The notes: a model not told the origin generated them from the letters alone. DNA of 64,000 nt from Candidatus Nitrosopumilus sp. (GCF_028278985.1 NZ_JANQTA010000018.1:1-64000), one strand, 5' to 3'. Counted from the first letter of the stretch, positions 53,322-63,675 are shown. Made by a program: numbers and translations.

Positions 53322-54328
53322 GTTCGTGCTATCTCTTTTCTAATATCTAACAAGTCTCTAAGAATTGAACTGGCAGTTTCCATACCTCCTGCACCTCTGC
53401 CGATAATTGTTTGTGTGCCAGAGTGCTCAGATGTAAATGCAATTGCATTTAGAGTTCCATTTACGCATAATGGATCCTCATTTGAGACTTCGATAGGACT
53501 TACTTTGAGATCTTTGTTGCATGATGCAATCAATTTTACTGAGCAATTATTTTTTTCAGCTTTTTTAATGTCGTCAGTTGTAACTTTTCTAATTCCTGTA
53601 CAATTGATATCTGGTAGTGTGACTTTCATTCCCATAATCCAATTTGCTAAAATTACTAATTTTGCAGCTGCATCTAAACCATCCAAATCCAATGATTCGT
53701 CTGCCTCCACGTAGCCTTTGTCTTTGGCATCTTTTAGTGCTTCATCAAATGATAATCCTGTAGCCATATTTGTTAGGATGTAGTTAGTTGTTCCATTCAG
53801 AATTCCAGCAAATGATGTGATTCTCTCTCCACTTAGACTATTTTTTGCATAATCTAGAATTGGAGTGCCTCCTCCTACAGTACCGCTAAATTTGAACATG
53901 ACTTGATTATATGTTGCAAGTTCCATAAGTGATGGAAATGCAAGTGCTAGTGGTCCTTTGTTTACTGAGATCACATGCATCCCTTTTTTCATTGCAGTTG
54001 TAATGTGAGTCATACCTGGTTCTGCATCTTTGTAATTACTTGCAGTTGTTTCTATTAACACGTCAGCTTCGACATTTTTGAGTATTTCAATTCCTGTCAT
54101 GGAATTTTTTGTATTTGCATAATTTTTTACAGTCCCAAATTTTTTCTTTACTTCAACAAGTTTGTTAAATTCTAAACCTGAGGAATCAACTGCACTTCCT
54201 TTACTGTCAAAGACTCCAACAACTCTTGGTTTTACTCCATATTTTGCATACAGGTCTTCTGCTCTAGAATCAAATAACTTTACTAAACTTTGGCCAACAA
54301 CACCAAAACCACATAATATTATTCTCAA
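53318..54328 (-). CDS. hom: Homoserine dehydrogenase
   Basis: 336 residues. The NAD(P) fold with ILCGFGVVGQSLVKL at the N-terminus, ISVNKGPLA near 120, FSGTVGGGTPIL and GILNGTTNYIL follow; GYVEADESLDLDGLDAAAKL holds the catalytic Asp/Lys region. There is no C-terminal ACT domain, so no Thr feedback domain is visible. It converts aspartate semialdehyde to homoserine. It starts at ATG 54328. Confidence 0.94.
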   Translation of the reverse strand: MRIILCGFGVVGQSLVKLFDSRAEDLYAKYGVKPRVVGVFDSKGSAVDSSGLEFNKLVEVKKKFGTVKNYANTKNSMTGIEILKNVEADVLIETTASNYKDAEPGMTHITTAMKKGMHVISVNKGPLALAFPSLMELATYNQVMFKFSGTVGGGTPILDYAKNSLSGERITSFAGILNGTTNYILTNMATGLSFDEALKDAKDKGYVEADESLDLDGLDAAAKLVILANWIMGMKVTLPDINCTGIRKVTTDDIKKAEKNNCSVKLIASCNKDLKVSPIEVSNEDPLCVNGTLNAIAFTSEHSGTQTIIGRGAGGMETASSILRDLLDIRKEIART

Positions 54329-54405
54329 ATCGTTTCATTCCTTTTGTTCATTGTATGCCTCTTGATTTTCTTATCATTAATGGTGTTTTATTAATAATTT
54401 TTGAA

Positions 54406-54816
54406 TTAAGATGTTTCTTCTTCGTCTTTTTCATGTTTGAGAGAAATTGAGTTAATACAATATCTCAAGTTTGTTGGCTTTGGACCGTCATCAAATACAT
54501 GTCCTAGATGTGCACCACATTTGTTGCAGTTTACTTCCGTGCGAACCATTCCATATGATGTATCAGAGATGTACTCTATTCTTTCATCTTCAATCGGTTT
54601 CCAAAAACTGGGCCACCCTGAACCTGAATCAAATTTTGCTTCAGATGAAAATAATTCTTCACCACAGCATGTGCACTTGTAGTAACCTTCTAGTTTACTA
54701 TTGTTATATTTTCCAGAAAATGGTGGTTCTGTACCGTGATTAATACAAATCTCGTATTGATCTGGAGAAAGTTCTTCCTTCCATTCATCAGGTGATTTGG
54801 AAATTTTTTCTGTCAT
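54406..54816 (-). CDS. msrB: Peptide-methionine (R)-S-oxide reductase
   Basis: 136 residues. The two CxxC zinc pairs (CTCCGEEL and [10 protein letters not shown]), [11 protein letters not shown] and the catalytic Cys in RYCINSISL are present. It repairs methionine-R-sulfoxide with thioredoxin. It fits the trxB gene at 27 kb. It starts at ATG 54816. Confidence 0.95.
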   Translation of the reverse strand: MTEKISKSPDEWKEELSPDQYEICINHGTEPPFSGKYNNSKLEGYYKCTCCGEELFSSEAKFDSGSGWPSFWKPIEDERIEYISDTSYGMVRTEVNCNKCGAHLGHVFDDGPKPTNLRYCINSISLKHEKDEEETS

Positions 54817-54852
54817 GATTTGATATGGACTTTAACATATTAGAATATTTTT

Positions 54853-56487
54853 CTATTTTAGCTTCTTTCTTTTTTCTTCGGTTCTTTTTTCTGATTCAAA
54901 TCTTTCTAAATCATATTCTTTTAAATCCACAAATTTCATTATTTGACTAAGTTTTGGATGAACTTTGTTAATTTGGTGATACATCTGTTGAGCAACTCTT
55001 CTATAATCTACATGTCCCTGAGGAACCGTTCTTAATTCAATTAAATGACATGCCTCTCTTAAATTGAATTTCATAAAATATGGATAGTTGTATGCAAAGT
55101 TTACTACATATTGTCCTTGCTCTGGATATTTTTTCCTGATTTTCTCAAATGCATTTTTTGTATTGTCCATGCATTCTTTGAATTCTTTTTCAATTCCTAA
55201 AATTTTGATTTCATTTGACATATTATATCCATGATCAGTTGTCAGCAATTGTCTTTCAAGTGTCAATGCTCTATGCCTATGAAGATCTCTAAACATTCCA
55301 AAGTTATTACACAAATCAAATGTATAGTATACATTTTCAAATGCTCTTGAAGGTCTATGTCTTCTATTTGTTCTAAGTTTTGCAAAATCTTTGATAATTT
55401 TTTCTTTTTTAGTTATTGTCATCTTTTTTACTTGAGATGAAATGTTTTGATATGATGTACTTGGTGATTGCTCGTAAATTATACTTGTAATTATTTTATC
55501 AATGGCATTTTTTTCTGATTCATAATCCACTAATTTTGTAATTGTTCCTTTAACTGGTTTTGCTTTGATTTGTTTTGAAACTGAAATTGATTTCTTTTTG
55601 ATGTCTCTTAGATATTTTTGAAATGCTTTTCCGTATTTATCATCAGCACGCCTGACAAATGACTTTATTGTCGTGTCTAGTTCTTTTTTGATTTTTGAGG
55701 CTAATTCTTGCTCTTCTTTAAGTTCAGATGAGCCTAAAACTGTTAACAGATACTCAAAGGCTCTTCCATTGCCGGTAATTCCAACATTTGTTAAGGTTGA
55801 TGCTGGTAACAATCCTCTGAGAATATCTAATGCTTTGGCTTTAGTGGAGCCCTTGTAAATCATATTTGCTGATTTTATATCTCCCTCAACTTTTAATTTT
55901 GAAAAACTTTTTTCTTTTCCATCAGTTGAATCTTTAAAACTATATTTTTCAATTGGATATTTTTCTCTAACATAATTTACCATTGGTTCTATGTTTTTTG
56001 AATAAACATCAAATGAAAAATTACATGCTTCTTCATACAAATCTCCAAATTTAGATTTCATCAAGTCAGGATCTCTGTAAAATCTGTATTTTCCTTTTTC
56101 TTTTTTATTCCAAGCTACATATCTTGAAGACTTTTCTAAATATGATAAACCAATTCTTCTATCTTGAATTTTTTTTACAGCAATGTTTGTCAACCCCTCA
56201 ATTGCGATTTGAGCTTCACCAAGTTCAGCAACAGAGTCATCCCCATATTCTAATAAGACTCGATTGTAAAATTCCTCACCTCTACTTTTATTTTTTAAAA
56301 ATTCATCAAGAAAGATCTTTCTCATACTTTTGTCTGTTCTACTATATCTTGACATGAGTGCACCACGATCTACTTGTCTTGGTGTAATGATTGCAAAAAC
56401 ACTGCCATCCGTATTTGAAAAGTGATCGGACAGAATCTTTTTTTCTTTAATTGAAAACTCTGACAACATTGAAGTCAGGTTCTTCAA
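54853..56487 (-). CDS. Tandem ThyX-like flavoprotein (double length)
   Basis: 544 residues, twice the usual ThyX size (about 220-270). Two related halves are visible. Half one has [14 protein letters not shown] at residues 110-123, matching RHRxxSxxExSxRY except that RHR is RRI. Half two has [13 protein letters not shown] near residue 400, with RHR kept and the later residues changed. Each half thus keeps a different part of the ThyX motif. It may be a split-active-site thymidylate synthase or a protein with another role. It begins at ATG 56487 and ends in a basic tail. Confidence 0.8.
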   Translation of the reverse strand: MKNLTSMLSEFSIKEKKILSDHFSNTDGSVFAIITPRQVDRGALMSRYSRTDKSMRKIFLDEFLKNKSRGEEFYNRVLLEYGDDSVAELGEAQIAIEGLTNIAVKKIQDRRIGLSYLEKSSRYVAWNKKEKGKYRFYRDPDLMKSKFGDLYEEACNFSFDVYSKNIEPMVNYVREKYPIEKYSFKDSTDGKEKSFSKLKVEGDIKSANMIYKGSTKAKALDILRGLLPASTLTNVGITGNGRAFEYLLTVLGSSELKEEQELASKIKKELDTTIKSFVRRADDKYGKAFQKYLRDIKKKSISVSKQIKAKPVKGTITKLVDYESEKNAIDKIITSIIYEQSPSTSYQNISSQVKKMTITKKEKIIKDFAKLRTNRRHRPSRAFENVYYTFDLCNNFGMFRDLHRHRALTLERQLLTTDHGYNMSNEIKILGIEKEFKECMDNTKNAFEKIRKKYPEQGQYVVNFAYNYPYFMKFNLREACHLIELRTVPQGHVDYRRVAQQMYHQINKVHPKLSQIMKFVDLKEYDLERFESEKRTEEKRKKLK

Positions 56488-56497
56488 TTATTAAATT

Positions 56498-56785
56498 CTA
56501 TTTCTTTTTTCCAATCTGAATTAGATCGGGACCTTTGTCACTTTCATTTCCTTTTTGTTGCCATCTGAACAAAACTTGTTTGAATGCTTCTGCATCCTCC
56601 GGGTTTTCAGTATACATTGCTGTGGTAACCCAGTATCCTCCCTTGGCTGTTTTTCCACCAACAGAATTCATCCAGAAATCTTTTGGCAAACTTTCTAATG
56701 CTTTGCTGTTTGGGTCCTTTGTAACTTCGACCCATCTATTTGCAATAAAGTTCAAAATCTGTTCAACTTCCTCTCTTTGAATCAT
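56498..56785 (-). CDS. Unknown 95-residue protein
   Basis: A small soluble protein with Trp residues at regular places (NRWVEV, DFWMNS, GYWVTTAMY, FRWQQK) and no Cys. It has the feel of a compact alpha/beta domain. It lies 10 nt upstream of the ThyX-like gene on the same strand, so co-transcription is likely. I recognise no family. It starts at ATG 56785. Confidence 0.65.
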   Translation of the reverse strand: MIQREEVEQILNFIANRWVEVTKDPNSKALESLPKDFWMNSVGGKTAKGGYWVTTAMYTENPEDAEAFKQVLFRWQQKGNESDKGPDLIQIGKKK

Positions 56786-56885
56786 GAGCCTAAGTCATAT
56801 CCTTCTAAATTTTAAAATTTCTAAATCTGCCTGGATTTTAGTTGGTAAAAATTAACTCACTAAAACTAAAAACATTTCTTACACT

Positions 56886-57797
56886 TTGTCGGTTATACAA
56901 ATCTCTAAACTACTTGGCATGACCCACGACGATATCGAGATAATCGGTAAAAACGTCAAAGACATGTACGGAACATTCATGGGTAAAGTCGCTGGAACAA
57001 TAACTGACATTGATGGCAGTATCCAATCTGTCGGAATCGACTGCGGTGCTCAAGGATTACAGCAAATCCAATATGAGCAATTAGTAGCTCAAAACGATGT
57101 TGTTATTTACATTCCAAAATGGAGACTCGACTCTCAAAGACTCATTCGTGAAAAACAACTAACTTTACGTCGTCTAAAAGCATTGATTGATATTGTTTCT
57201 GAAAACGATGATATGAAATCTGACGCAGAAATCATCCATCAAAAATACAAGTCAAAACTTGTAGAACTAGATGAAACAGAAGGCGAAATCAAAGCTAAAC
57301 TTGAGGCAAGATTGACAGAGTTAGATGAACAAATGAAGTCTGCAAAGATGTTAGTATTTGATGCAAAAGTACAATTCAAGAGCAATGAAATTTCAGAAGC
57401 AACATTTGAGACCGTGAAGTCATGCACAAATGAGGTAATTGAGCATGTTAATCACGAAGTCGCAGAAATTGCTAATGTAAAAAGTAGAATTGCTGACCTT
57501 GAATTAGAAGTTCAAGAATTAACAAACCCTCCACAACAAAACATCCAAGAATCTGCCGTTACATATCTGGAGACTTCTGAACCACAACAAGTAGTTCAGA
57601 CAATACTTCCAGAAGCACCAACAGAACCTATCACAACAACTTCAGAACCAATTGAAGTCGAGGCAGCCCCTATGCCAGAACCTCCATCTGAATCTGAAGT
57701 AACTTTCGCATTTCCAGAACCACCTCAACAGGTGACCCAAGAAACTACAAAAGACGATAATGATAACGACTGGCTTGCTAGAATGGAAGCACAATAA
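56886..57797 (+). CDS. cdvA: Cell division protein CdvA
   Basis: 303 residues from a TTG. The N-terminal PRC-barrel-like domain (GKNVKDMYGTFMGKVAGTI) is followed by a long coiled coil (about residues 85-215) and a Pro/Glu/Thr-rich linker. The end reads DNDWLARMEAQ, which may be the short segment that binds ESCRT-III (CdvB). CdvA marks the division site in the Cdv system. In this group the cdvB and cdvC genes lie elsewhere. Codon use is slightly C-richer than in the neighbours, suggesting high expression. Confidence 0.9.
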   Translation: MSVIQISKLLGMTHDDIEIIGKNVKDMYGTFMGKVAGTITDIDGSIQSVGIDCGAQGLQQIQYEQLVAQNDVVIYIPKWRLDSQRLIREKQLTLRRLKALIDIVSENDDMKSDAEIIHQKYKSKLVELDETEGEIKAKLEARLTELDEQMKSAKMLVFDAKVQFKSNEISEATFETVKSCTNEVIEHVNHEVAEIANVKSRIADLELEVQELTNPPQQNIQESAVTYLETSEPQQVVQTILPEAPTEPITTTSEPIEVEAAPMPEPPSESEVTFAFPEPPQQVTQETTKDDNDNDWLARMEAQ

Positions 57798-57855
57798 TTT
57801 TTTTAATTTATTTTTTCTTTAACATTTAGAAAGTATAACTTTCTACACTTTTTTG

Positions 57856-59763
57856 ATGTCTGAAATCTTTGAAATTGGACTAGGAAATAATAATCCTGAA
57901 ATTCGAAAAAAAGCTGATTCTGATTTTGTCTCTTTTTGGGATGAACAGGCTAAGCAGTTATCTTGGTTCTCTCCTTGGACTAAGACTTTAGATTGGAATC
58001 CTCCCTTTGCAAGGTGGTTTGTAGGCGGAAAAATCAACGCTTCTTATAATGCTCTAGATGTCCATCAGGCATCAAAATCTCAAAAACCTGCTATATTGTG
58101 GGAGGGCGAAAATGATGAATCACGTGTATTGACTTATGAGGATCTTTTTGTTCAAGTTCAAAAATTTGCAAATGTCCTGAAATCTCTTGGTGTCAAAAGT
58201 GGTGATCGTGTCACCATTTATCTTCCAATGGTTCCAGAATTACCAATTGCAATGTTGGCCTGTGCAAGAATTGGTGCCACACATACTGTGGTTTTCTCTG
58301 GATTTAGTGCAACATCAATTAAAGATAGAATTGATGATTCCAAATCCAAAGTTGTCATCACTGCTGATGGCGGATATCGAAGAGGCAAAGTTGTTAAACT
58401 CAAAGAAGTTATTGATGAGGCAATTCAGGGCTTTGATTTTGTAGAGCACGTAATTGTTTTAGAGAGAACAAAAAATGAAATTACTCTAACCTCGAAAGAT
58501 CATTTATGGCATAACTTAATGGATGAAGCATCCCCTTCCTGTGATGCTGAAAAATTAAACAGTGAACATCCTCTATACATTTTGTATACATCTGGTACTA
58601 CTGGAAAACCAAAAGGTGTTTTACATGGAACAGGTGGATACCTTACTCATTTACATTCCACATACAAGTGGGCATTTGACATTAAAGACTCTGATGTCTT
58701 TTTTTGTACGGCTGATATTGGTTGGGTAACTGGACATAGCTATGTAGTTTATGCCCCTCTTTTACACGGTGCAACTGAAGTAATGTATGAAGGCGCACCT
58801 GACTTTCCTGATGCATCTCGCATGTGGGATATATTGCAAAAATACAAAGTAACTATTTTTTACACAACACCTACTGCACTTCGAATGTTCATGAAGTTTG
58901 GAGATGATATTCCAAATTCTTTTGATCTATCGACATTAAGATTACTTGGAACTGTTGGCGAGCCAATTAATCCCGAAGTTTGGAAATGGTATTACAAAAC
59001 TATTGGTAAAGAAAAATGCCCAATCATTGACACATGGTGGCAAACTGAAACTGGTGGAATGCTGATCTCTTCACTTCCTGGAATTGAAACAATTCCATTA
59101 AAGCCCGGTTCTGGCACTCGTGCTATTCCAGGCGTAAATATTGCTGTAGTTGATGAAAATGGTACTGATGTGGCACCTAACACAAAGGGCTATCTTGTCA
59201 TAAAGAATCCTTGGCCAGGAATGCTTTTGACTTTATGGAATGATGATGAAAAATACAAAACTGTCTATTGGTCAAAATATGAAAATTGGTATTATCCTGG
59301 TGATTATGCTCTCAAAGATGATGATGATTACTTGTGGCTTTTAGGTCGTGCTGATGATGTTTTGAAAGTAGCTGGACATAGAATTGGTACTGCAGAATTG
59401 GAAAGTTGTATTGTATCTCATAATTCTGTTGCAGAATCTGCTGTATGTGGAATCCCGGATGAAGTTAAAGGAGAAGTAATTATCGCATTTGCTGTTTTGA
59501 AACAAGGTATTAGTAAAAATGATGAATTAGAAAAAGAAATTTTGTTAAAAATTCGTAATGATATTGGTCCAATTGCTACTCCAAAACAAATCTACTTTGT
59601 TTCTAAACTTCCAAAAACCCGTAGTGGAAAAATCATGCGAAGATTACTCAAAGCTATTGCAAAAAACGAAAAGATTGGTGATGTTAGTACTTTGGAGGAT
59701 GGAGCTGCAGTATCTGAAGTGCAACAATCAGTTGAAGATCTTAAACGCTCAATGAATGTGTGA
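57856..59763 (+). CDS. acs: AMP-forming acyl-CoA (acetyl-CoA) synthetase
   Basis: 635 residues from ATG 57856 (TTG one codon before). The ANL-family motifs are [15 protein letters not shown] near residue 246, [10 protein letters not shown] near 393, and the catalytic Lys in [12 protein letters not shown] near 593. The size and N-terminal domain fit acetyl-/propionyl-CoA synthetases. It makes acyl-CoA from acid, ATP and CoA. The substrate (acetate, propionate or a 3-hydroxypropionate-cycle acid) cannot be told by eye. Confidence 0.9.
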   Translation: MSEIFEIGLGNNNPEIRKKADSDFVSFWDEQAKQLSWFSPWTKTLDWNPPFARWFVGGKINASYNALDVHQASKSQKPAILWEGENDESRVLTYEDLFVQVQKFANVLKSLGVKSGDRVTIYLPMVPELPIAMLACARIGATHTVVFSGFSATSIKDRIDDSKSKVVITADGGYRRGKVVKLKEVIDEAIQGFDFVEHVIVLERTKNEITLTSKDHLWHNLMDEASPSCDAEKLNSEHPLYILYTSGTTGKPKGVLHGTGGYLTHLHSTYKWAFDIKDSDVFFCTADIGWVTGHSYVVYAPLLHGATEVMYEGAPDFPDASRMWDILQKYKVTIFYTTPTALRMFMKFGDDIPNSFDLSTLRLLGTVGEPINPEVWKWYYKTIGKEKCPIIDTWWQTETGGMLISSLPGIETIPLKPGSGTRAIPGVNIAVVDENGTDVAPNTKGYLVIKNPWPGMLLTLWNDDEKYKTVYWSKYENWYYPGDYALKDDDDYLWLLGRADDVLKVAGHRIGTAELESCIVSHNSVAESAVCGIPDEVKGEVIIAFAVLKQGISKNDELEKEILLKIRNDIGPIATPKQIYFVSKLPKTRSGKIMRRLLKAIAKNEKIGDVSTLEDGAAVSEVQQSVEDLKRSMNV

Positions 59764-59781
59764 TGTATTTTCTCTGATCGG

Positions 59782-60315
59782 TTATTGCTTTTTCAATACT
59801 TCAAAATCTATTTTTGACAGCATTTCAAACATCTTTTTTAGGCCATCGTATTCTGATTTTGAATTTTTATCCAAACTATCGTATTTTTTTTCTTTTATTT
59901 CGTCAAGTTTCTTGTTTGCCTCTTTTACAAATTCTTTGTATTCATTAACCTGCTCATTATTCATTTTTGTTAAATCAAAAATCACTGTATTACTTCCAAG
60001 CAAATTTTTATTTTCATCATAAAGGCTGGTGGCTTGCAACAATCCTGGAAATGTTGTTTCATCTTGTCGCTTGAAAGTAATTCTTCTATAAGTGACTCTT
60101 CCTGTCTCAAACCATACCTTTAGCGATTCATTCATCTTTTCCCATGATTCTTTTGGTACGTGCTCAAAAATTGATTTTCCTAAAATTTCTGATTTCTCAT
60201 ATCCCAAGTTTGCAGCATATGTGGAATTACAGTCTAAAATCACGCCTATGGAATTGATTCTTCTCCACATTACTGGGGCGTCTTTGAGTGTTTTTCGTGC
60301 TTCTGTTTGAGTCAT
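59782..60315 (-). CDS. PAS-domain protein
   Basis: About 177 residues from ATG 60315 (ORF to 60366). A single PAS domain (INSIGVILDCNSTYAANLGYEKSEILGKS, read in parts) is followed by a coiled C-terminal helix rich in Lys and Glu. No kinase or output domain is attached. It may act as a small sensor or adaptor. It lies just downstream of the FEN1 gene on the same strand. Confidence 0.85.
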   Translation of the reverse strand: MTQTEARKTLKDAPVMWRRINSIGVILDCNSTYAANLGYEKSEILGKSIFEHVPKESWEKMNESLKVWFETGRVTYRRITFKRQDETTFPGLLQATSLYDENKNLLGSNTVIFDLTKMNNEQVNEYKEFVKEANKKLDEIKEKKYDSLDKNSKSEYDGLKKMFEMLSKIDFEVLKKQ

Positions 60316-60356
60316 TTTATTAAATTTAGACTGACTAGTTATTAAATTAAAATCTC

Positions 60357-61379
60357 TTAAAACCATTGATCTAGATTCTGGCTTTTCTTTTCTAGAGCTT
60401 TTTTTAGTCTGTTTAGGGTTGATTGCACTCTGTCTTCTGAAAAACTTCGTTCTTTCACTAAATACTGTGTTATTCCTTCATAATCGATTTTTTCAAAAAT
60501 AACTTCGTCTACTTTTGCTACTTCTGGTTCAAGAAATATTTTCCTTATTTGTTCAAAGTCTATTTCTTGTAATTGTTCTTGAATTTGAGGAATATCTTCT
60601 AATCTGGAATGTTGTTTTATCATTTTTAGTGCTGTCTTTGGCCCAATTCTTTCAAATCCGTTTGGATTAAAATCAGTCCCAATTAAAATTCCTACATCAA
60701 TTAATTCTTCTCTTGTTAATTGTAATTCATCAAGTGTCTTCTGTGTTTCAATAATTTCTGGGACAATATCGATGTATGTATTTCGATTTGGAATTTTTCT
60801 TCTTCCACTATTTGTAAAATTTCTTACTAGTTTTTTTGCACCACATAATATTGAATCGAAATCTTGACTTGCAGAAGCATATGCCTGTCCTGTATTTGTC
60901 AAATGTGCTGCGGTTGCTTCACCTTCTGATGGTGCATCGATGTATGGTATTCCAAAATACGTTAAAAGTTGTTTTGATTCTTTAACCATACCATCTTTCA
61001 TGCTTGTTGTTTGTTGTGCATATTTTCTTGCATCTTCCATATTTCCTTCTGCAATAGCTTTTTCGTATTTTACGGTTGCATCTTTTTTGATTTGTTTTCT
61101 TCGCTCAATTTCTGCTGTTTTTAGTGAGGGTGGTTTTCCATCAAAAACATAAACTGGTTTTATTCCCAATGACAAAAAATTGACATTTCTATACAGTAAT
61201 CCACTCAGATGACTCGTAATTCTGCCCTCTGAATCTGATAATTGAAGTCCATCTGGGCCTCTAATACTTGCTAGGAATTGATAGATCGCATTGTATGCAT
61301 CAATTGCTATGACTTTGTTTGCAAATGATTCTAAGGTTGTTTTCTCTCTAACAACTAGATCTTTAAGATTTAATCCCAT
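60357..61379 (-). CDS. fen1: Flap endonuclease 1
   Basis: 340 residues. The N-domain ([14 protein letters not shown]), FDGKPPSLK, and the I-domain with EGEATAAHL and ASQDFDSIL are clear, as is the H2TH region [21 protein letters not shown]. The C-terminus is a PIP box, SQNLDQWF, for PCNA binding. It removes 5' flaps during Okazaki fragment processing and repair. It starts at ATG 61379. Confidence 0.96.
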   Translation of the reverse strand: MGLNLKDLVVREKTTLESFANKVIAIDAYNAIYQFLASIRGPDGLQLSDSEGRITSHLSGLLYRNVNFLSLGIKPVYVFDGKPPSLKTAEIERRKQIKKDATVKYEKAIAEGNMEDARKYAQQTTSMKDGMVKESKQLLTYFGIPYIDAPSEGEATAAHLTNTGQAYASASQDFDSILCGAKKLVRNFTNSGRRKIPNRNTYIDIVPEIIETQKTLDELQLTREELIDVGILIGTDFNPNGFERIGPKTALKMIKQHSRLEDIPQIQEQLQEIDFEQIRKIFLEPEVAKVDEVIFEKIDYEGITQYLVKERSFSEDRVQSTLNRLKKALEKKSQNLDQWF

Positions 61380-61487
61380 GATTTCATCTCCTTTTTGTCA
61401 TATTTTGCATTTGTTATTTTATGATTTTTCATAATAACCTCCCCTTTTAGCCTTGAATAGTTCTCATTACATCTTATGATTTGCAAT

Positions 61488-61649
61488 ATGCTAGGATGTG
61501 ATAGTGAGGCATTTACTCAAGTTATGTTTTATCACTTTGAAAAACAAAACCCAAAGCCTTACTGCAGACAAATTATGAGATTTTGCATTATTCATGCTAA
61601 GCTAATCTCAGAAGATGACAGCTCAATAAGGGTGCAAGTGCTAAATTGA
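61488..61649 (+). CDS. Small unknown ORF (53 residues), first of a coupled set
   Basis: ATG 61488 to TGA 61649, with three Cys and aromatic residues. No family is recognised. Its TGA overlaps the TTG of the next ORF by 4 nt, a pattern of translational coupling, and that supports coding. The region is divergent from FEN1 and begins an array of three small ORFs. Confidence 0.4.
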   Translation: MLGCDSEAFTQVMFYHFEKQNPKPYCRQIMRFCIIHAKLISEDDSSIRVQVLN

Positions 61650-61813
61650 GAAAAATTGAATTTGATATAATAGATAAAGATTATCTAGATTTCTTGTCTG
61701 TATGTGTTGATGAAGATCTAAGCGTTGAGGATAAACTCAAGAACATAATCAAATATCATGTAATTGTTTATAGAAACAGAAGGAAGCTTAAAAATCAGAA
61801 ACTTTTTTCATAA
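61646..61813 (+). CDS. Small unknown ORF (55 residues), second of a coupled set
   Basis: TTG 61646 to TAA 61813, charged and helical with a basic C-terminus (NRRKLKNQK). The frame has no earlier start. It is coupled to the ORF before it by a TTGA overlap. Function unknown. Confidence 0.4.
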   Translation: MRKIEFDIIDKDYLDFLSVCVDEDLSVEDKLKNIIKYHVIVYRNRRKLKNQKLFS

Positions 61814-61820
61814 TTTGTAG

Positions 61821-62081
61821 ATGAAGAATTTACCTCTAAATCTTGAAGATAAAATTTTTGAAATTAAATCTAATTCAGAAAGTGTAGTGAAAATAAAATC
61901 CTATTTCCCTTTACGTGAAAACGAAAAACAGGAAATAATCAAGATTCTTGAATTGAAAAATTTTGATGGGTTTACATCTATTTTTACTGATACTGTAAGT
62001 GATGAAGAGTGGGAAAAAACAAAACATCAAATAAAAAAGAAATTTCGAGATGAATTATTTGATATTGATAATGACTCCTGA
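61821..62081 (+). CDS. Small unknown protein (86 residues), third of the set
   Basis: ATG 61821, 7 nt after the stop of the previous ORF. Acidic and Lys/Glu-rich, with two helices and a short strand region and no Cys. It precedes the tRNA-Ser gene by 34 nt. I recognise no family; spacing suggests an operon with the two ORFs before it. Confidence 0.55.
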   Translation: MKNLPLNLEDKIFEIKSNSESVVKIKSYFPLRENEKQEIIKILELKNFDGFTSIFTDTVSDEEWEKTKHQIKKKFRDELFDIDNDS

Positions 62082-62115
62082 TTTGCTTTATTATGGAGAA
62101 TATTCAAGACTAAAT

Positions 62116-62197
62116 GCCGGGATAGCCAAGCGGTAAGGCGGCCGTCTCGAAAACGGCTACGCGCAAGCGTGCAGGGGTTCGAATCCCTTTCCCGGCG
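62116..62197 (+). tRNA. trnS-CGA: tRNA-Ser (anticodon CGA)
   Basis: The cloverleaf is complete: acceptor GCCGGGA (62116-62122) pairs with TCCCGGC (62190-62196), discriminator G at 62197. The anticodon stem GCCGT/ACGGC encloses loop CTCGAAA with anticodon CGA at 62148-62150, which reads UCG codons. A long variable arm (TACGCGCAAGCGTGC) and T-arm AGGGG-TTCGAAT-CCCTT complete it. No intron and no encoded CCA. Confidence 0.97.
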
Positions 62198-62205
62198 TCT
62201 AACAA

Positions 62206-62424
62206 ATGGTTAAAATCCCATCTTTCTCAAGAAATTTCATGACAAAAGAAACAGAATCTAAAATTCAAAATTCTGGGCTCTCGTTAGCTGATCTAATCGG
62301 TCATTTTAGAGAAAAATGCAAGATATGTGGTCATCATAGAATAATGCATAATGAATTGGGAAAGTGTGATGGTGTAATGAATAAGCCTTGTAACTCAGGA
62401 TGCGATGCATTTGATGCTGAATAA
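62206..62424 (+). CDS. Small Cys/His-rich protein
   Basis: 72 residues. A helical N-terminal part is followed by CKICGHHRIMHN and CDGVMNKPCNSGCDAF, so five Cys and three His make one or two metal sites. It begins 8 nt after the tRNA. The pattern is not a classic ribbon because spacing is irregular. The function is unknown. Confidence 0.65.
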   Translation: MVKIPSFSRNFMTKETESKIQNSGLSLADLIGHFREKCKICGHHRIMHNELGKCDGVMNKPCNSGCDAFDAE

Positions 62425-62468
62425 AACAAAAATGTAATTCTTTAATACGTTATTTTCAAAATCCTTTC

Positions 62469-63116
62469 ATGGATTCAGAAAATTTTGAAGAGAAGATTTA
62501 TCCTTTAGGATATGAACCTCAAACAACTCCTGAAAAAACTGATCCAAATGTTAGAAATCAATTATTGGATTTTATTTTACATTCGGGACCTTCAGAAGTT
62601 GTCGATACAGATCTATTTGCTGTAATGGCAAAGAGAAGATCCACAAGAAAATTTTCAACAAAACCTGTAGAGACAGAAAAAATTGATAAAATTATTGCAG
62701 CAGCTGATACTGCTCCCACTGCTGGAAACTATCAAGGTTTTGAAATATTTTATGTAAAAAATCCTGAGAAGAAAAAACAACTCATCCCAGCTTGTAATAA
62801 CCAACCATATGTTAATTCCCCAGTAGTTTTGGTTTTCTGTAAAAATCCAACAAGAGTAAAATTTGATTTTCCAGAATATGTTTTAAAAAAATTTGCAATA
62901 CAAGATGCTACTCTTGCAGCAGGATATTCTCAGCTAGCAGCTCAAGCATTAGGGTTGAGCTCAATTTGGATAGGAATGTTTGATGAACAAAAAGTTATGG
63001 ATGTCATAGAGACTGATTTGATACCTTCATCAGTATTATGCATTGGATATCCTGAGCAGACGAAATTTCCAAAACCCAGAAGGAATCTCAAAGATTTGGT
63101 TCATGTGGTTTGGTAA
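62469..63116 (+). CDS. Nitroreductase-family FMN protein
   Basis: 215 residues. The FMN-binding RRSTRKFSTKPV near residue 56, AADTAPTAGNYQGF near 79, and ATLAAGYSQLAAQALGLSSIWIG near 145-167 match the NfsB/BluB-like fold. A C-terminal PKPRRNLKDLVH segment is typical. It reduces a quinone, nitro compound or flavin; the substrate is unknown. It starts at ATG 62469. Confidence 0.9.
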   Translation: MDSENFEEKIYPLGYEPQTTPEKTDPNVRNQLLDFILHSGPSEVVDTDLFAVMAKRRSTRKFSTKPVETEKIDKIIAAADTAPTAGNYQGFEIFYVKNPEKKKQLIPACNNQPYVNSPVVLVFCKNPTRVKFDFPEYVLKKFAIQDATLAAGYSQLAAQALGLSSIWIGMFDEQKVMDVIETDLIPSSVLCIGYPEQTKFPKPRRNLKDLVHVVW

Positions 63117-63168
63117 GCTATGCCTAAAATTCTCCATCTTTAAATAATCATTCATCTCTGCATTACAT

Positions 63169-63402
63169 ATGACTGATGCATATGTGATGCTAAATTGCGA
63201 ATTAGGTGCAGAAGAAGAAATCATAGAACAATTAAAAGAGCTAGAACAAGTTGTTGATGTTTTTGAAACTATTGGCACTCATGATATGCTAGTGAAACTT
63301 CAAGCAGAAAACTTTGAAAAAATACGAGAAATTGTATCTTGGAATATTCAAAAACTCAAAAAAGTGCGCTCAACTGCCACTCTCATAAAAAAAGATAATT
63401 AA
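63169..63402 (+). CDS. Stand-alone Lrp/AsnC ligand-binding (RAM) domain
   Basis: 77 residues. The RAM fold (YVMLNCELGAEEEIIEQLKEL...VVDVFETIGTHDMLVKLQAEN) is complete but there is no DNA-binding helix-turn-helix. Such short proteins may bind amino acids or form mixed complexes with full-length Lrp. It starts at ATG 63169 and ends at TAA 63402, with a small ORF after it. Confidence 0.9.
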   Translation: MTDAYVMLNCELGAEEEIIEQLKELEQVVDVFETIGTHDMLVKLQAENFEKIREIVSWNIQKLKKVRSTATLIKKDN

Positions 63403-63422
63403 GATTAGCCTATAGTTTTTTC

Positions 63423-63599
63423 ATGGTTGATGAGAAAAATGAAATTGAAAAACTCATTGACAATATGATTTCTAGTGGTGATGAATTAGTCGCAAATCTT
63501 AAAACCGTTTTACCTGATTCTCTTGCTGAATCCATGACAATGTTTCAGGAATCAAATGTAGAGAATTTGAAGAAGATTAAAGATTTCTTAAATAAGTAA
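63423..63599 (+). CDS. 58-residue helical protein
   Basis: ATG 63423 to TAA 63599. It is acidic, mostly two helices, without Cys or membrane segment. It follows the RAM gene by 20 nt and may share its transcript. No family recognised. Confidence 0.55.
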   Translation: MVDEKNEIEKLIDNMISSGDELVANLKTVLPDSLAESMTMFQESNVENLKKIKDFLNK

Positions 63600-63675
63600 A
63601 TTCTACTTCCGATGAATACTACTATATCTTTTTTAACTATAATTCGAGCTGTAACTTGTGAGCCGAAGTAGAACT

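Noticed and set aside
62116-62197. Integration site at the tRNA-Ser gene
   Set aside because: No integrase, direct repeat of the tRNA 3' end or foreign gene set is seen beside it.
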